Below, piece by piece: positions 10,001-17,755 of a DNA stretch of 21,071 bases. The notes under the pieces were generated by a model, which was given only the letters and a program-made list of their open reading frames with translations, ran no database searches and was not told the DNA's origin. The stretch's first letter is position 1. Every line of letters begins with the position of its first letter. The stretch is from Acanthaster planci (taxonomy: Eukaryota > Echinodermata > Asteroidea > Valvatida > Acanthasteridae). The stretch lies in contig NW_019091392.1 in assembly GCF_001949145.1 (NCBI RefSeq), positions 44,759-65,829 on the forward strand, in the 5' to 3' direction. A program made the translations under genes and the position numbers.

Positions 10001-13000
10001 TCACATATGCATGTCCTGGCCTAAGAGATGTAGTCTGCTGTGAAAAAGCTGAAGATGGATCCAAGGTGTATGAGCCAAAGCGCTACTTATTGTGGACTTA
10101 CAGTTCTATTCTGCCAATGCTCAATGAGGAATTGAGGCGTGAACATAGCTGCACAATTGGATATGGAACATTCCAAAGAATGATGAATTTACCACAGTTC
10201 AACTGCATGTATGTTAAAGTTAAAAGTGACATTCCTCAATTTTTATGCTTGTGCCCTGATTGTGAGAACTTGGACTTGCTACTTCACTGTGTGAATGCCC
10301 ACAGAAAGTTGCCAACAATGTCAAAGAGGGACCTACTTTCCCTCAAAATATGCTCTGATGAAAATAAGGAGAGTATTGACGTGAGTGTGATCTGTGTCCA
10401 GGAATGGAACTTCTCAAAGACAATTTGGAAGAATTACTGTTGGTTGACTCCATCACTTATCATCAGTGGAAAAAGTCTTCAGAAAAAAATCCTAAAAAAC
10501 TGCCAAAAACTGTCACTGGTCCTGAAGCAGCACAAGAGCTGCAGACCATGCTGAAAAATTTTCGCCATAATCACCACACCATTAAAGAACATCATGCTGT
10601 GATGGAAGCCATGCATATCAGCATCCCTCCTAAAACAGCCATCATTCATGTTGACTTTGCAGAAAATTATGAAAATAAGCAACAGCATGAAATTCAGTCT
10701 GCCTACTTTGGACATGAGAATTTTTGTGCATGGTTTTCAAATCCATCTGAGGACACCGAGTCCAAGTCATTTGTCGTGGTCAGTAATGAGTCTGATCATC
10801 ATGAGCGCAGTAAAGCTGTTACATTCACATGCAATAACATCCTTCTTGAAAACATTAGGAAGCATGTACCAAATCTTCAATCTGTAAACTTTTGGACTGA
10901 TAGATGTGTGGCCCAATTCAAGACACGATACACATTTGCATTACTGTGTGAATATCCATGGGATTTGAATGTAACCTGAAACAGTTTTGAGTCCCATCAT
11001 GGCAAGGAAGTGGTAGATGCCATTGGCGGCACTGTGAAAAGTTCAGTATTCAGAGATGTTATGGCCCCAAATGTTGTCTTAACATCAGCTTCTGAATTTG
11101 CCTCATATGCAGATCAGATACTCAAAACACAAGTACTGTATCTTGACAAAAGTAAAGTTGCTAATCTGTCAGAACCTCTGGCATCAGCAACTGCAGTACC
11201 CGGAACATGGCAAGTTCACCAAGTTGTATGTAAGTGTAGTGGTTGTCAAAAATGGCAGCTGCAGTTCTACAAAACTTCATCTTTGACTCTGCCTAACGAA
11301 GATGATGAAAGTACTTGTATGGAGTCCTTGGAATACAACATGACATTTCGAGGGCCACCCATGGCATCTACATGATCTAGTACATGTACTTCCCAGCCCC
11401 ATGCTGTTGAAAAGGCTGAGAGCTTGCCAGATACTGGTTTGCTGTTTACTTCAGCCTGTTTCATTATCGGTTCGTTGGGATTCTCTTGGAGTGAAGCTTA
11501 AATTCTCAGAGCAAGCCAATCCCACCCAAAATGTCTTCAAAGTCAAGGACATATGCTGGAGAGACAAAAAAACATCTTCAAGCTTGGAGAAGCACCAACT
11601 CCAATCTCATCTTGTTGGTCTTCAGTCCAAACACTGTCTAAATCTGACTTCGAAGACATTTCACACTTGTTTAAGAAGAGATTTTTGTAGAAACTACAAC
11701 CTAAACATCCATTTTGTCTAACTTCTGCCATCCTTAGTAGGACAGGGTCCCATTATTGTCAGATGGAAAGTTCAGTAATTACGCTTTGCCGATGGTTAAC
11801 TGTAATGTCCATCCCTCACGCTGGCAATGTCCGTCCCTCACATTTATTTTGACGGCTCAAAATTATAATTAAATTGAATCAATTTATAATTCACTGGCTG
11901 ATTTTCCATCAATTAGGATTTAGTCATTTCATTTAGGGTAAAATATTCCATAAAGTTTTGTTTTTCAAAAAGAGTCACATTTCCGTCCGTCCCTCACACA
12001 GAAATATGTCTATCCCTCACTCTTATTTCAACCCAAGTATAACCTTTCCAGTGAGTGTCAATGATTTAAAATCTTGTCAATTGAGGAGTTTGAACATTAA
12101 TGTTTTGATTTATATTAACCAAAGTTGAGAATGTTTCCAAGTTTCAATAACAAATACAAATCTGTGGACTTAGGTCAAGGTAGTCATTTTTATTGATGTC
12201 CGTCCCTCACGCACTAAAATCTTCTTTAACAAAACAAAAAAAAATTAGATAAATTGAAAATGTTATGTGGCCAATTTGTACTGGTGTCAGGGTTAAACAA
12301 ACACGTTTTTTACTGAGGATAAATATTCAAGAAATCTTTGGCAGAGCAATTAATGCATTGATGTCCGTCCCTCAAGTGACGGACAAATTTGGATCATGCT
12401 CATTTTCAAAACAATCTCTTCAAAAATTTGGAAAATGCTGAGATTTCTATTGAGGTGTTTGACATTAATAAATTGATATAAAGCCTTTAAGGGGTCGCCT
12501 TCAGGCACAACCAAGTGAACACATTGACCCTATACCGGTACATTGGTCCTATAACAATAGGACCATCAAAACCTCTGATGATTATTTTGTGGATATTTCA
12601 TTTTCCTCCAATCTCACGTCTGTGAATAGGACACCTGCTGTCTACAATGAAGAGCAAAGGTTTTACTCACAACATGCATTTTAACCACTTCATGCCGGGG
12701 CACTTTTCAACGTTGATGATGCTGGGCCGGCATGACTATCATTTTTTCCGTTTTCAAAATCCTTCAAAAATTCATCATTTAAACGGTCGTTTATAGCCGC
12801 ACCAAGTAATCTTTAGGCACTACTCTAAGTTGACAGGTGACCTTCACTGATGCCCGAGTATTTCAGCCAGGCCAGCAGCCTTGTAAACAGAGCCCAGATT
12901 GTGCGGTGTTGTATTAACTGTCTTTTGTTCACAAACCTGGCTTAGTGCACNTTGCTGTGGTGGTGGAGCACTTTTGTCCCCAATGGTAATCCACTCGCTC

Positions 13001-16000
13001 TCAATGCCCAAAACCCTGGTATACGGTTTCAAAACAAGGCTGGATTATCATCACTTTTGAGAGTGAAAAATGTTGGTAATGCTCAGCAGTCTGGTCTTTT
13101 GTTCGGAGTACAGTCTTTTGTTACAGGGCCCTGCTTCCTTTGTCCGAGTTCGGAGACCCCGGCCACCCATATAAACCATACGTTTCCGATCCTGGAGTCC
13201 CCGGCAGGAAGTGGTTAAGGCCCAGATTTCATGTAAACTTTTCGAATTCTGTCGCACAACTGCCAAATGAAATAACAGGTCTAACATTTACACATTGTGA
13301 TTAATGGCTATTGCATGTTTGACCTACTCCCGGTAACGGAATCTGATTTTGTAAATGTACTGTACATGAGGACTGACATACAAATTGTCCATTGATTAAG
13401 TTTTTGATAATCATATGATGGGAAATCAAGGGGGGATGCTGTTTAAAATTTGCGAAAGTTTTACAACAGAAAATAAAAGAATATCAAAAACATTGCAGGG
13501 TATTTCAAAACGGAGGTTCTTTCTTTTCTTTGTGGGAGGAGTAAGGTTGGGCAAACAGTCTGCATGCAGACTTTTTAACTTGCTCTTTTCTTATGCTTAC
13601 TAAGGTACATATTTTTGAAACTAAGTACGAATTTCTGAGGAATTCAGAATTTTGCAAAACAGAAAATGCCTGGTTTTGAAACAGAAACACACTGGCTCTA
13701 CATAAACTAAAACATTCAATTTAAAGGCATACATGTATTAGGAGACAGATGAACTTCTCAAGAGCAGATACATGTAAACACATTAATAACTAACCAGAGA
13801 TAGGCTTTCCATAAGATTGGGGTGTGCATATCCTGATCTTAACATTTGGACACATTCAATGGAACATGCATGTACCGGTGGGGGATCCTATTCCTAACAG
13901 TTTACCTACATGAAATAGTAGTTATTCCTTTTATAAATGTGCCCAAATGTCAAAGAACATACGTACTGTATATACCCAATCCCATGAAATCCTACGCTGC
14001 TTTCACATACCTGTAGCAGCCAAGGCAGCTGACTGGGACACACTTAACTTCTCAGGTGGTCTGGCATAGTCTGACAGGCCTGCTATCACCAAGCACTGTA
14101 CATGATGTTTCAAATGAAGATTAAACAGCTCAGTGGAGATAAATATATGGGAGTTGTACATATGTATGAGCACACTACAGATAGACACAAACATGTAATC
14201 AAAATACCTCAGTAAGGATCATAGCAGAAGCTACATGTACTTTGCAAAATACATGTAAATAGCACTTGGTAGTTTTGAAGAAGGGCAACAAGTGGCACAG
14301 TGGTTTCACAATTTTTTAAACTTTGAACGCCAATTATTACATGCCTGTATGTACAATGTATGTACCCAGACTTGACAATCTGGAGACATCCATCAATAAT
14401 ACCATGAGTTCTGTAGTTTTACATTTAAGGATGAGCTACCAAGATAAAATGTTGCAGTCAGCTGCATGTAAACATGACCCATTAAAAATGCAAAATTTAC
14501 TACCAAGACATACATAACATACATGTACATGTACATGTAACTCCATCAATGTCATTTATCACTACTAGCCTCATAATATACCAGTGTCTCAAAAAAAAGA
14601 CATAAATACGACCTGTCATAAAAGAGTACATAGGTGCCTTTTATGCTCTTGACAGAGCATCCTCCACTACCGATCAGTGGATTGTTTACCATGGTGCCCT
14701 GTTAACATTGATTTCATTGAGAATACTCAACTATTCTGTGACGTACACTGGTGGTCAAAAGTTATATCGCACCTACATCGCACCATGTATTTGTTTGTAA
14801 ATGATTGCAAAAAACACTAAAAAGTCACTAAACACTATGTACCCGTGTCTTCCTTTGTGTGCATATTCCAATAAATCCACGTTTTATGTGAGGAATCTAT
14901 CCTTTAAGGTTGCCAAAAGCGTTGAATTTGATGTTGTCTCTGTTCTCCGTGCACAACGTTAATGGAGTATGCCCTCATTATCATATCATTATCGGCAAAA
15001 TCCAAGATGGCGGCGCCCAGGACCCCCAAAACACGAAGGATGGCCCATGGATTAGTACTGCGTATAGGCCCCATTGGCCTCAATGGCTGCCTGACATCAT
15101 CTTGGCATTGAATCCAAGAGATTCGTGATGACATGGCGGTCAAGTCCTTCCCAGATCTGATTGAGAATCTCGAATAATTCTTCTTTATTCCAGGGTCGGT
15201 TTTCACACTGGAGATGACGCTCCAACTCTTCCCAGAGATTCTCAATCGGATTCAGGTCGGGGCTCTGGGTTGGCCATTCCATCACTTCAAACTGCCAACT
15301 GACCCCCATATCTTGGATGAAATCTGGGGTTGGATTAGTGATGAATTCCAACGTCACCCTTGCCATATGGGCCGGGGCATCGTTATGCTAGAACAGGAAT
15401 TCAGGGCCAATCAAACGATGGGCAGATGGCAGCATGTGGTCACGAAGAATATCAACATAAGCATCAGCATTGATATTTGTGATACAGGTCAAGTCACTGA
15501 GGCCAGCAGAACCTATGCAGCCCCAAACCATGATGCCAGAGTCCCTATGTTTCACTGAGGGTACCACACAGTCTTTGTGGTACTTCTCGCCAACTGCCCT
15601 CCTGACGTAAAAAAAAGCTGTCTAACTGGAAGAGCTGGAACCTCGACTTGTCGCTCCAAAGGACACGGTCTCAGTCAGTGGCCGTCCATCCCTGATGCAT
15701 ATGGGCCCAGTCTAATCTCCTCTCTTTGTGAGCTGGCATAAGGCGGAGCTTATGCCTGGCAACTCGCCCATGAAGCCCAGCCTCAGCTAATTGGCATGAT
15801 ACAGTCCTGCGGCTGACCTGCACGCCGGCATGGTTGGCAAGCTCAACTGCCAGCTCAGGGGCGGTCTTAAAGCGGTCGCGTCTTGATGACTGCACGAGGT
15901 GCCTGTCGTTCCGCTCTGTCGTAGCCCGTGGACAACAAGATTTTGACTGGGCATTCATGCTTCCACTCTCCCGAAGTTTTCTCAGATTGTGTCCGACAGC

Positions 16001-17752
16001 AAATTCACTTACGCCAAGCCGCCTGGCTATTTCCCTGTTGGTGATTCCCTCCCGGTGCCAAGCCTCTATCATCCCTTTTTCGTGATCAACGAGCGGAGTA
16101 TTTGATGCCATTGTTTGCTCTCAAAAGGTCACTGAATGGTATTCAAATGTAAAACAGCTCCCCTTTTATAACTGCTTTGGTTATCTAATTTCCCTTTCCA
16201 AGAATGGGAGTTTGTATTACCTTATAAGTATTAATCATACAGTTTTTCCTAGCACGCAAACTTTGTTGTCATTGGTTTAAATGCTGCAATAATTATATTC
16301 ATGACTCATGAATACGTAATGAGGCAATCCAAGATGGCGTTTTAACGTGTTGCAAGGAACTGTCTCAGAATCGGCATCAAAATGGTGTTAGACAGATGCC
16401 ATTAACCATTGGAAACATGAATTTATTAGATTAAAATGAACACAGATCACACAGGTTTCATTATTTATATGCAATTCGGGGTATTTTTGTGCAAAACACT
16501 TCCCTGAAATGGTGCGCACAAGTGCAATATAACATTTGACGGGTAGTGTACATGCACCATCCTTAAAATCCTTTCAAGAAGACTACAAAAATTCAATGAC
16601 ATTTCACAACAAATTTGTGCCAGTGAGGCTACCGGTACCATAATACTCACCCATTTAAACATTGGTGCCCAGAAATGGATTGTTTTCAGACCTGAAAGTT
16701 TGAGGGAAAAGGAGCAGATCCAAAATCCTTAAAATGCTTGTCTAAAATGTTAAAAATTGGAAACATGTTTCTCAGAGCTGCCGTAAAAGTACAGTATACA
16801 GGGTAGCAACAATAACAGCAGCAGCGTATCCAGCTTTTGGTGTCCAAGGGGGCAAATTCAAAAGATGCAACTTCAGGCTCATTTTACATGATGTTGGGTG
16901 AGAAAAAATACCAAAAGCATTATATACCGCTCTTGACATCCGTGCTTTTATTTTGTGGTGTTGTTTTCTAAGGGTTCTGGTGCTGATATTTGATAAGTAC
17001 ATGTACATTTCATAAAGAATATGTTTACCAATTACTTTCTTTCCTACTCAGCCAAGTTTGATTGTCCAAGTCCTAAAGCATTCATACATTTCCCAATGAT
17101 CATTTGTGGAAGTCTACTCTTTTTAGAGGCCACAACATTAATAACACATTGGCTTTTCTGGGATACCTCTGGGGTCCTGAAGCTGCATCAGACTTTGACT
17201 GGCACCAAACATCAGTCCTTCCAAAGGTCCAGTCACAAGTAACAGGATTAACACTGACAGAAGAGCTTTTTCTTTTGTCACAGTTCACTAATATATCTGT
17301 GATTTGGTTTAAGACTGGATGACTTGTGATTGACTTGTTGACCTGAACTGTTGACCTGCAATACACACTAATGAATCTTGGTAATCTTTGACCTGTACAA
17401 ATATATACTTGTTACCAGTGCGTGTACATGTATATGGAGAAAATGTGTTGAAATAAAACACTATATTGTTTAAAAGCATTATGGGATCAAGATTGTGTCC
17501 CCGCAACTCAGTCCAGACTCTTCTAACAAAAGAAACAGTCCCCTTAACATGGTGGAGGCCTATCCATGTATACCAACCCGCTGGATGATTCCATATTGGT
17601 TGCCACTTCGCTGGTAAAACTCTCTCAATCTTAGCATCAAGAGAAGCAAATCGAGACACTCTCTTGACTTCCGATGGTGTAGTACTAGTAAAGCATCTTC
17701 GACCATACATGAATTTACGCAACACCAATGATCCTTGCTTACTGAATGTCAT
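3991..17752 (-). CDS. MPC2: Mitochondrial pyruvate carrier subunit 2, five coding exons (whole-gene entry)
   Basis: Joining 17578-17752, 16651-16691, 14011-14095, 4213-4324 and 3991-4033 gives 456 nt, exactly 152 codons including TAA, or 151 residues. All introns are GT-AG and all phases agree. The product matches the MPC2 family in order: ERVLPAKW...NHPAG, then HFWAPMFKW, GLSDYARPPEKLS, SQSAALAATG, IWSRYSMVVIPKNW and NLFSVN. Known role: MPC1 and MPC2 form the heterodimer that imports pyruvate across the inner mitochondrial membrane. Three hydrophobic segments fit the known topology (residues about 61-83, 93-113 and 117-138). The Lys of FKW, Trp of IWS and Asn of FSVN align with human Lys49, Trp82 and Asn100, so the copy looks functional. 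Introns are 886, 2555, 9686 and 179 nt. The N-terminus is about 20 residues longer than in human MPC2. Transposons sit only in introns and flanks. Confidence 0.95.
4213..4324 (-). CDS. MPC2: MPC2 coding exon 4 (second and third membrane segments)
   Basis: The exon is 112 nt, entering in phase 1 and leaving in phase 2. It encodes MIWSRYSMVVIPKNW, then NLFSVNIFLAFTGLMQLARIY, the most conserved part of MPC2. The Trp of IWS and the Asn of FSVN correspond to human Trp82 and Asn100. The acceptor is TTCTCAAATGACAG and the donor is AT|GTAAGT, a near-consensus site. The plus-strand open frame over this stretch (4200-4622) is a shadow of the exon and not a gene. Confidence 0.95.
4325..5149. other. Intronic DNA, nothing recognised
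   Basis: This is the 3' end of the 9.7-kb MPC2 intron. It is AT-rich, with no supported ORF on either strand apart from the shadow frame extending from exon 4. It may include the left end of the element marked by the 14-base motif, but no terminal inverted repeat was found. Confidence 0.5.
5134..5163 (-). repeat. 14-base motif TGTCCGTYCCTCAC, left inverted copy
   Basis: On the minus strand 5150-5163 reads TGTCCGTTCCTCAC. The next bases (ACATTTAATAATTGATGG, overlapping the motif end) resemble those following the motif at 11828-11857, where ACATTTATTTTGACGG follows. So similarity extends to about 28 bases in inverted orientation across 6.7 kb. Confidence 0.7.
5333..5346 (+). repeat. 14-base motif TGTCCGTCCCTCAC, left direct copy
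   Basis: An exact TGTCCGTCCCTCAC, opposite in orientation to the copy at 5150-5163 and identical to copies at 11828 and 12197. Confidence 0.8.
5505..6872 (-). pseudogene. LINE reverse transcriptase domain, three frames, YVDE active site
   Basis: Frame 1 (6880-6614) has GPEGISACIIREF, the entry block of CR1-type RT. Frame 2 (6617-6108) has LQPISIADHFAKIAESF, ENQFGNRKSLSTSH and catalytic box A, LTDYTNAFDRID (6300-6335). Frame 3 (6232-5744) has box B VPQGTRLGP (6131-6157), box C YVDE (6059-6070), KMKLNPTKC and KIMGVHIQNDLKWD. The second Asp of box C, a metal-binding residue, is Glu here. Frameshifts lie at about 6615 and between about 6230 and 6180. The thumb-like ERIQKQALRIVLG stretch (about 5650) is interrupted by TAA and by a 13-bp tandem duplication (5568-5593). 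Confidence 0.9.
5568..5593. repeat. 13-bp perfect tandem duplication inside the LINE
   Basis: TGGGAGAGAGCAT occurs twice head to tail (5568-5580 and 5581-5593), after a partial unit. Because 13 is not a multiple of three it shifts the reading frame of the RT C-terminal region. Confidence 0.9.
6873..7468. mobile_element. piggyBac-like MITE copy A, inserted in the LINE
   Basis: A 588-bp body (6877-7464) lies between TTAA at 6873-6876 and TTAA at 7465-7468. The ends are inverted: CCACTTCCTGCCGGG on the left and, on the opposite strand of the right end, CCACTTCATGCCGGG (14 of 15 identical). TTAA duplication with ends beginning CC is the signature of piggyBac-type elements. The LINE frame breaks exactly at the first TTAA and resumes in the same frame after the second, so the TTAA is the duplicated target. 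No transposase is encoded. A second copy is at 12681-13218 in opposite orientation. Confidence 0.92.
7469..7706 (-). pseudogene. LINE inter-domain linker upstream of the MITE
   Basis: The minus frame reads LIRDRQNAFHRGDRLNWKRL, then KVKSFITKAKIEYYS, a linker found between endonuclease and RT in CR1-type elements. TGA and TGA/TAA-type stops follow within 20 codons, and the same frame then carries NPAAWYREICVLTGG and GISSDDHF up to the MITE junction. The family has a PDDH-like motif before the RT at this point. Confidence 0.8.
7707..8520 (-). pseudogene. LINE AP-type endonuclease domain, broken
   Basis: Recognisable blocks are LVRINTSQPDHC (about 8500), STETW (about 8390), the DRNDERVAIYAK block (normally DRxGGGVAIY), LEVVWIKLRPQRLPR, ALYYP, and VILGDLNQLN with IVDRPTRGDNTLDKI. 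STETW and GDLN carry the catalytic-site Glu and Asp/Asn of AP endonuclease-type LINE nucleases. Damage includes an in-frame TGA after SLFL (about 8448), loss of some 25 residues before STETW with an 18-bp imperfect tandem duplication (8403-8438), a G-to-D/E change in the glycine loop, and a frameshift near 8150. The linker frame (7707-7904) ends in KPWMSARI. Confidence 0.85.
8624..8980 (-). pseudogene. LINE N-terminal segment with 2A-like NPGP motif
   Basis: The open frame runs from upstream of 8917 (TTG there; no convincing ATG) to 8624. It has a hydrophobic stretch (TFTVSLVCC) directly before GDINRNPGP. In many CR1-like elements a GDxxxNPGP motif precedes the endonuclease, and some of these act as 2A-type translational recoding peptides. 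The active 2A consensus is D(V/I)ExNPGP; this copy has Asn where Glu is expected. The frame is then lost, and the next part continues from 8733 in another frame. Confidence 0.7.
8981..9464. other. Intronic DNA between LINE and transposase-like gene
   Basis: No supported coding region. It may hold the LINE 5' UTR and the leader of the transposase-like gene. It contains a perfect hairpin at 9318-9349. Confidence 0.5.
9318..9349. repeat. Perfect 12-bp inverted repeat with 8-nt loop
   Basis: TCAGGTGCACTC (9318-9329), loop CGTAAATC, then GAGTGCACCTGA (9338-9349). Each arm contains the palindrome GTGCAC. It lies about 115 bp before the likely start of the transposase-like gene. Confidence 0.9.
9465..11690 (+). 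pseudogene. Transposase-like gene of unassigned DDE/D-type family, broken
   Basis: Four open pieces in the same direction form one degraded gene. The first (9465-9761) starts at MDKKAMTSAQHQSKYRQ with a good AAAATGG context and is Lys/Arg-rich, probably DNA-binding. The second (9802-about 10380) carries AEQFFPKESITYACPGLRD, RYLLWTYSSILPMLNEEL and Cys pairs (CLCPDC). The third (about 10385-10979) has ECDLCPG, HVDFAENYENK (Asp at 10653), FWTDRCVAQFK (Asp at 10899) and a TGA at 10977-10979. The same frame then continues with HHGKEVVDAIGGTVK (Asp at 11016-11018) and runs to 11375. A further piece (FKLGEAPTPISSC... to TAG at 11688) may be the C-terminus. The three spaced acidic motifs suggest an RNase H-fold DDD/DDE transposase. 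I recognise the family as widespread in invertebrate genomes but cannot name its superfamily. At least two frameshifts and one nonsense codon make it dead. Confidence 0.75.
11806..12385 (+). repeat. Array of 14-base motif TGTCCGTCCCTCAC, six copies
   Basis: Copies start at 11806 (TGTCCATCCCTCAC), 11828 (exact), 11984 (CGTCCGTCCCTCAC), 12007 (TGTCTATCCCTCAC), 12197 (exact) and 12362 (TGTCCGTCCCTCA, then AG). The first four form two close pairs 22-23 bp apart, and larger spacings are about 156-190 bp. The last copy is half of a small palindrome: TGTCCGTC (12362-12369) and GACGGACA (12378-12385). DNA between copies is AT-rich with only weak similarity, so this is not a simple satellite. Spaced short repeats near transposon ends usually bind transposase; whether that holds here is inference. 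Confidence 0.8.
12544..12565. repeat. Small hairpin, 9-bp arms
   Basis: TGGTCCTAT (12544-12552), loop AACA, ATAGGACCA (12557-12565). It lies between the 14-base motif array and MITE copy B. Confidence 0.7.
12681..13218. mobile_element. piggyBac-like MITE copy B, opposite orientation, contains an N
   Basis: TTAA at 12681-12684 and 13215-13218 flank a body with inverted ends CCACTTCATGCCGGG and CCACTTCCTGCCGGG (the latter on the opposite strand). Body sequence is closely similar to copy A throughout, read in reverse. It is 58 bp shorter than copy A, and the missing stretch coincides with the single N at 12951. The shared open frame (12952-13218 and 7154-6873) differs mostly by amino-acid-changing bases, so it is not a conserved protein. 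Confidence 0.92.
13219..14010. other. Intronic DNA, nothing recognised
   Basis: This is the 5' end of the long MPC2 intron, between MITE copy B and exon 3. Open frames are short and without recognisable domains; A/T-rich. Confidence 0.5.
14011..14095 (-). CDS. MPC2: MPC2 coding exon 3 (loop and second membrane segment)
   Basis: The exon is 85 nt long, phase 0 in and phase 1 out. It encodes CLVIAGLSDYARPPEKLS and SQSAALAAT, aligning with the conserved GLADMARP-EKLS and QSAVLMATG blocks of MPC2. The acceptor is ...CATGTACAG and the donor is G|GTATGTG. Read-through into the intron gives a stop within two codons, which supports the donor. The 9.7-kb intron that follows holds the LINE, the transposase-like gene and both MITEs. 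Confidence 0.94.
14520..14539. repeat. Short (ACATGT)n tract
   Basis: Three ACATGT units in a row within an intron, an example of the palindromic word overused in this window. Confidence 0.8.
14746..16111 (-). mobile_element. Tc1-like DNA transposon, inactive (right end not found)
   Basis: The 3' side (window left) ends in a Tc1-type terminus: TA at 14744-14745, then CACTGGTGGTCAAAAGTTAT, the reverse complement of the usual ...ACTTTTGACCACCAGTG end. A Tc1 transposase relic lies inside (15097-16111). I could not find the matching inverted terminus beyond 16111, so the other end is either lost or diverged and may extend further right. The element lies in the MPC2 intron between exons 2 and 3, in the sense direction. 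Confidence 0.85.
15097..16111 (-). pseudogene. Tc1-like transposase, two nonsense codons and a frameshift
   Basis: From ATG at 16111 the frame runs 146 codons through the paired helix-turn-helix DNA-binding region (EGITNREIARRLGVSEFAVG, then RRTVSCQLAEAGL). A TGA at 15671-15673 sits where Tc1 proteins usually have Trp. The frame continues with DRVLWSDKSRFQLF (first catalytic Asp), then shifts near the A-run at about 15610. The next frame has VPSVKHRDSGIMVWGCIG, then TAG at 15388-15390 just before HNDAPAH (second Asp, normally preceded by Gln, so CAG to TAG). It ends with SPDLNPIENLWEELERHL, which holds the catalytic Glu, and stops at 15097. Spacing fits DD34E. All catalytic residues remain, but expression of a full protein is impossible. 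Confidence 0.93.
16651..16691 (-). CDS. MPC2: MPC2 coding exon 2 (41-nt micro-exon, first membrane segment)
   Basis: This very short exon encodes the end of a Gly codon plus LKTIHFWAPMFKW, the start of the first transmembrane helix. It lies between the acceptor TTTTCCCTCAAACTTTCAG and the strong donor GTGAGT. The Lys of FKW matches human Lys49, a residue placed in the transport path. It enters in phase 1 and leaves in phase 0, matching both neighbours exactly. An exon this size is easily missed by ORF-based methods. Confidence 0.93.
16692..17577. other. MPC2 intron between exons 1 and 2
   Basis: 886 nt with GT at 17577 and AG at 16692-16693 on the minus strand. The open frames here (for example 17100-17366) show no family similarity. 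Confidence 0.7.
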
Positions 17753-17755
17753 TAT
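17578..17755 (-). CDS. MPC2: MPC2 coding exon 1 (start codon, N-terminal helix)
   Basis: The exon opens after the acceptor ...TTTTTTTTCAG. The first bases are ATA and then the ATG at 17750-17752, so an untranslated exon must lie upstream, to the right. It codes for 58 residues plus one base: a basic N-terminus (MTFSKQGSLVLRKF), a Ser/Thr-rich linker, and the amphipathic helix and NHPA motif that open the MPC2 domain (ERVLPAKW, then IWNHPA). The donor is G|GTTGGT, a weaker match than the others, but it completes the Gly codon of NHPAG with exon 2. A second Met at residue 15 is an alternative start and would give a length nearer that of vertebrate MPC2. Reading past the donor gives frame without family similarity. 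Confidence 0.93.

Noticed and set aside
10384-10404. GTGAGT...CAG as an intron at the second frame change
   Set aside because: It would be about 20 nt long, which cannot be spliced.
11806-12385. CRISPR-like or satellite array
   Set aside because: Spacing is irregular, spacers share little length regularity, and the context is a eukaryotic intron; scattered transposon motifs fit better.
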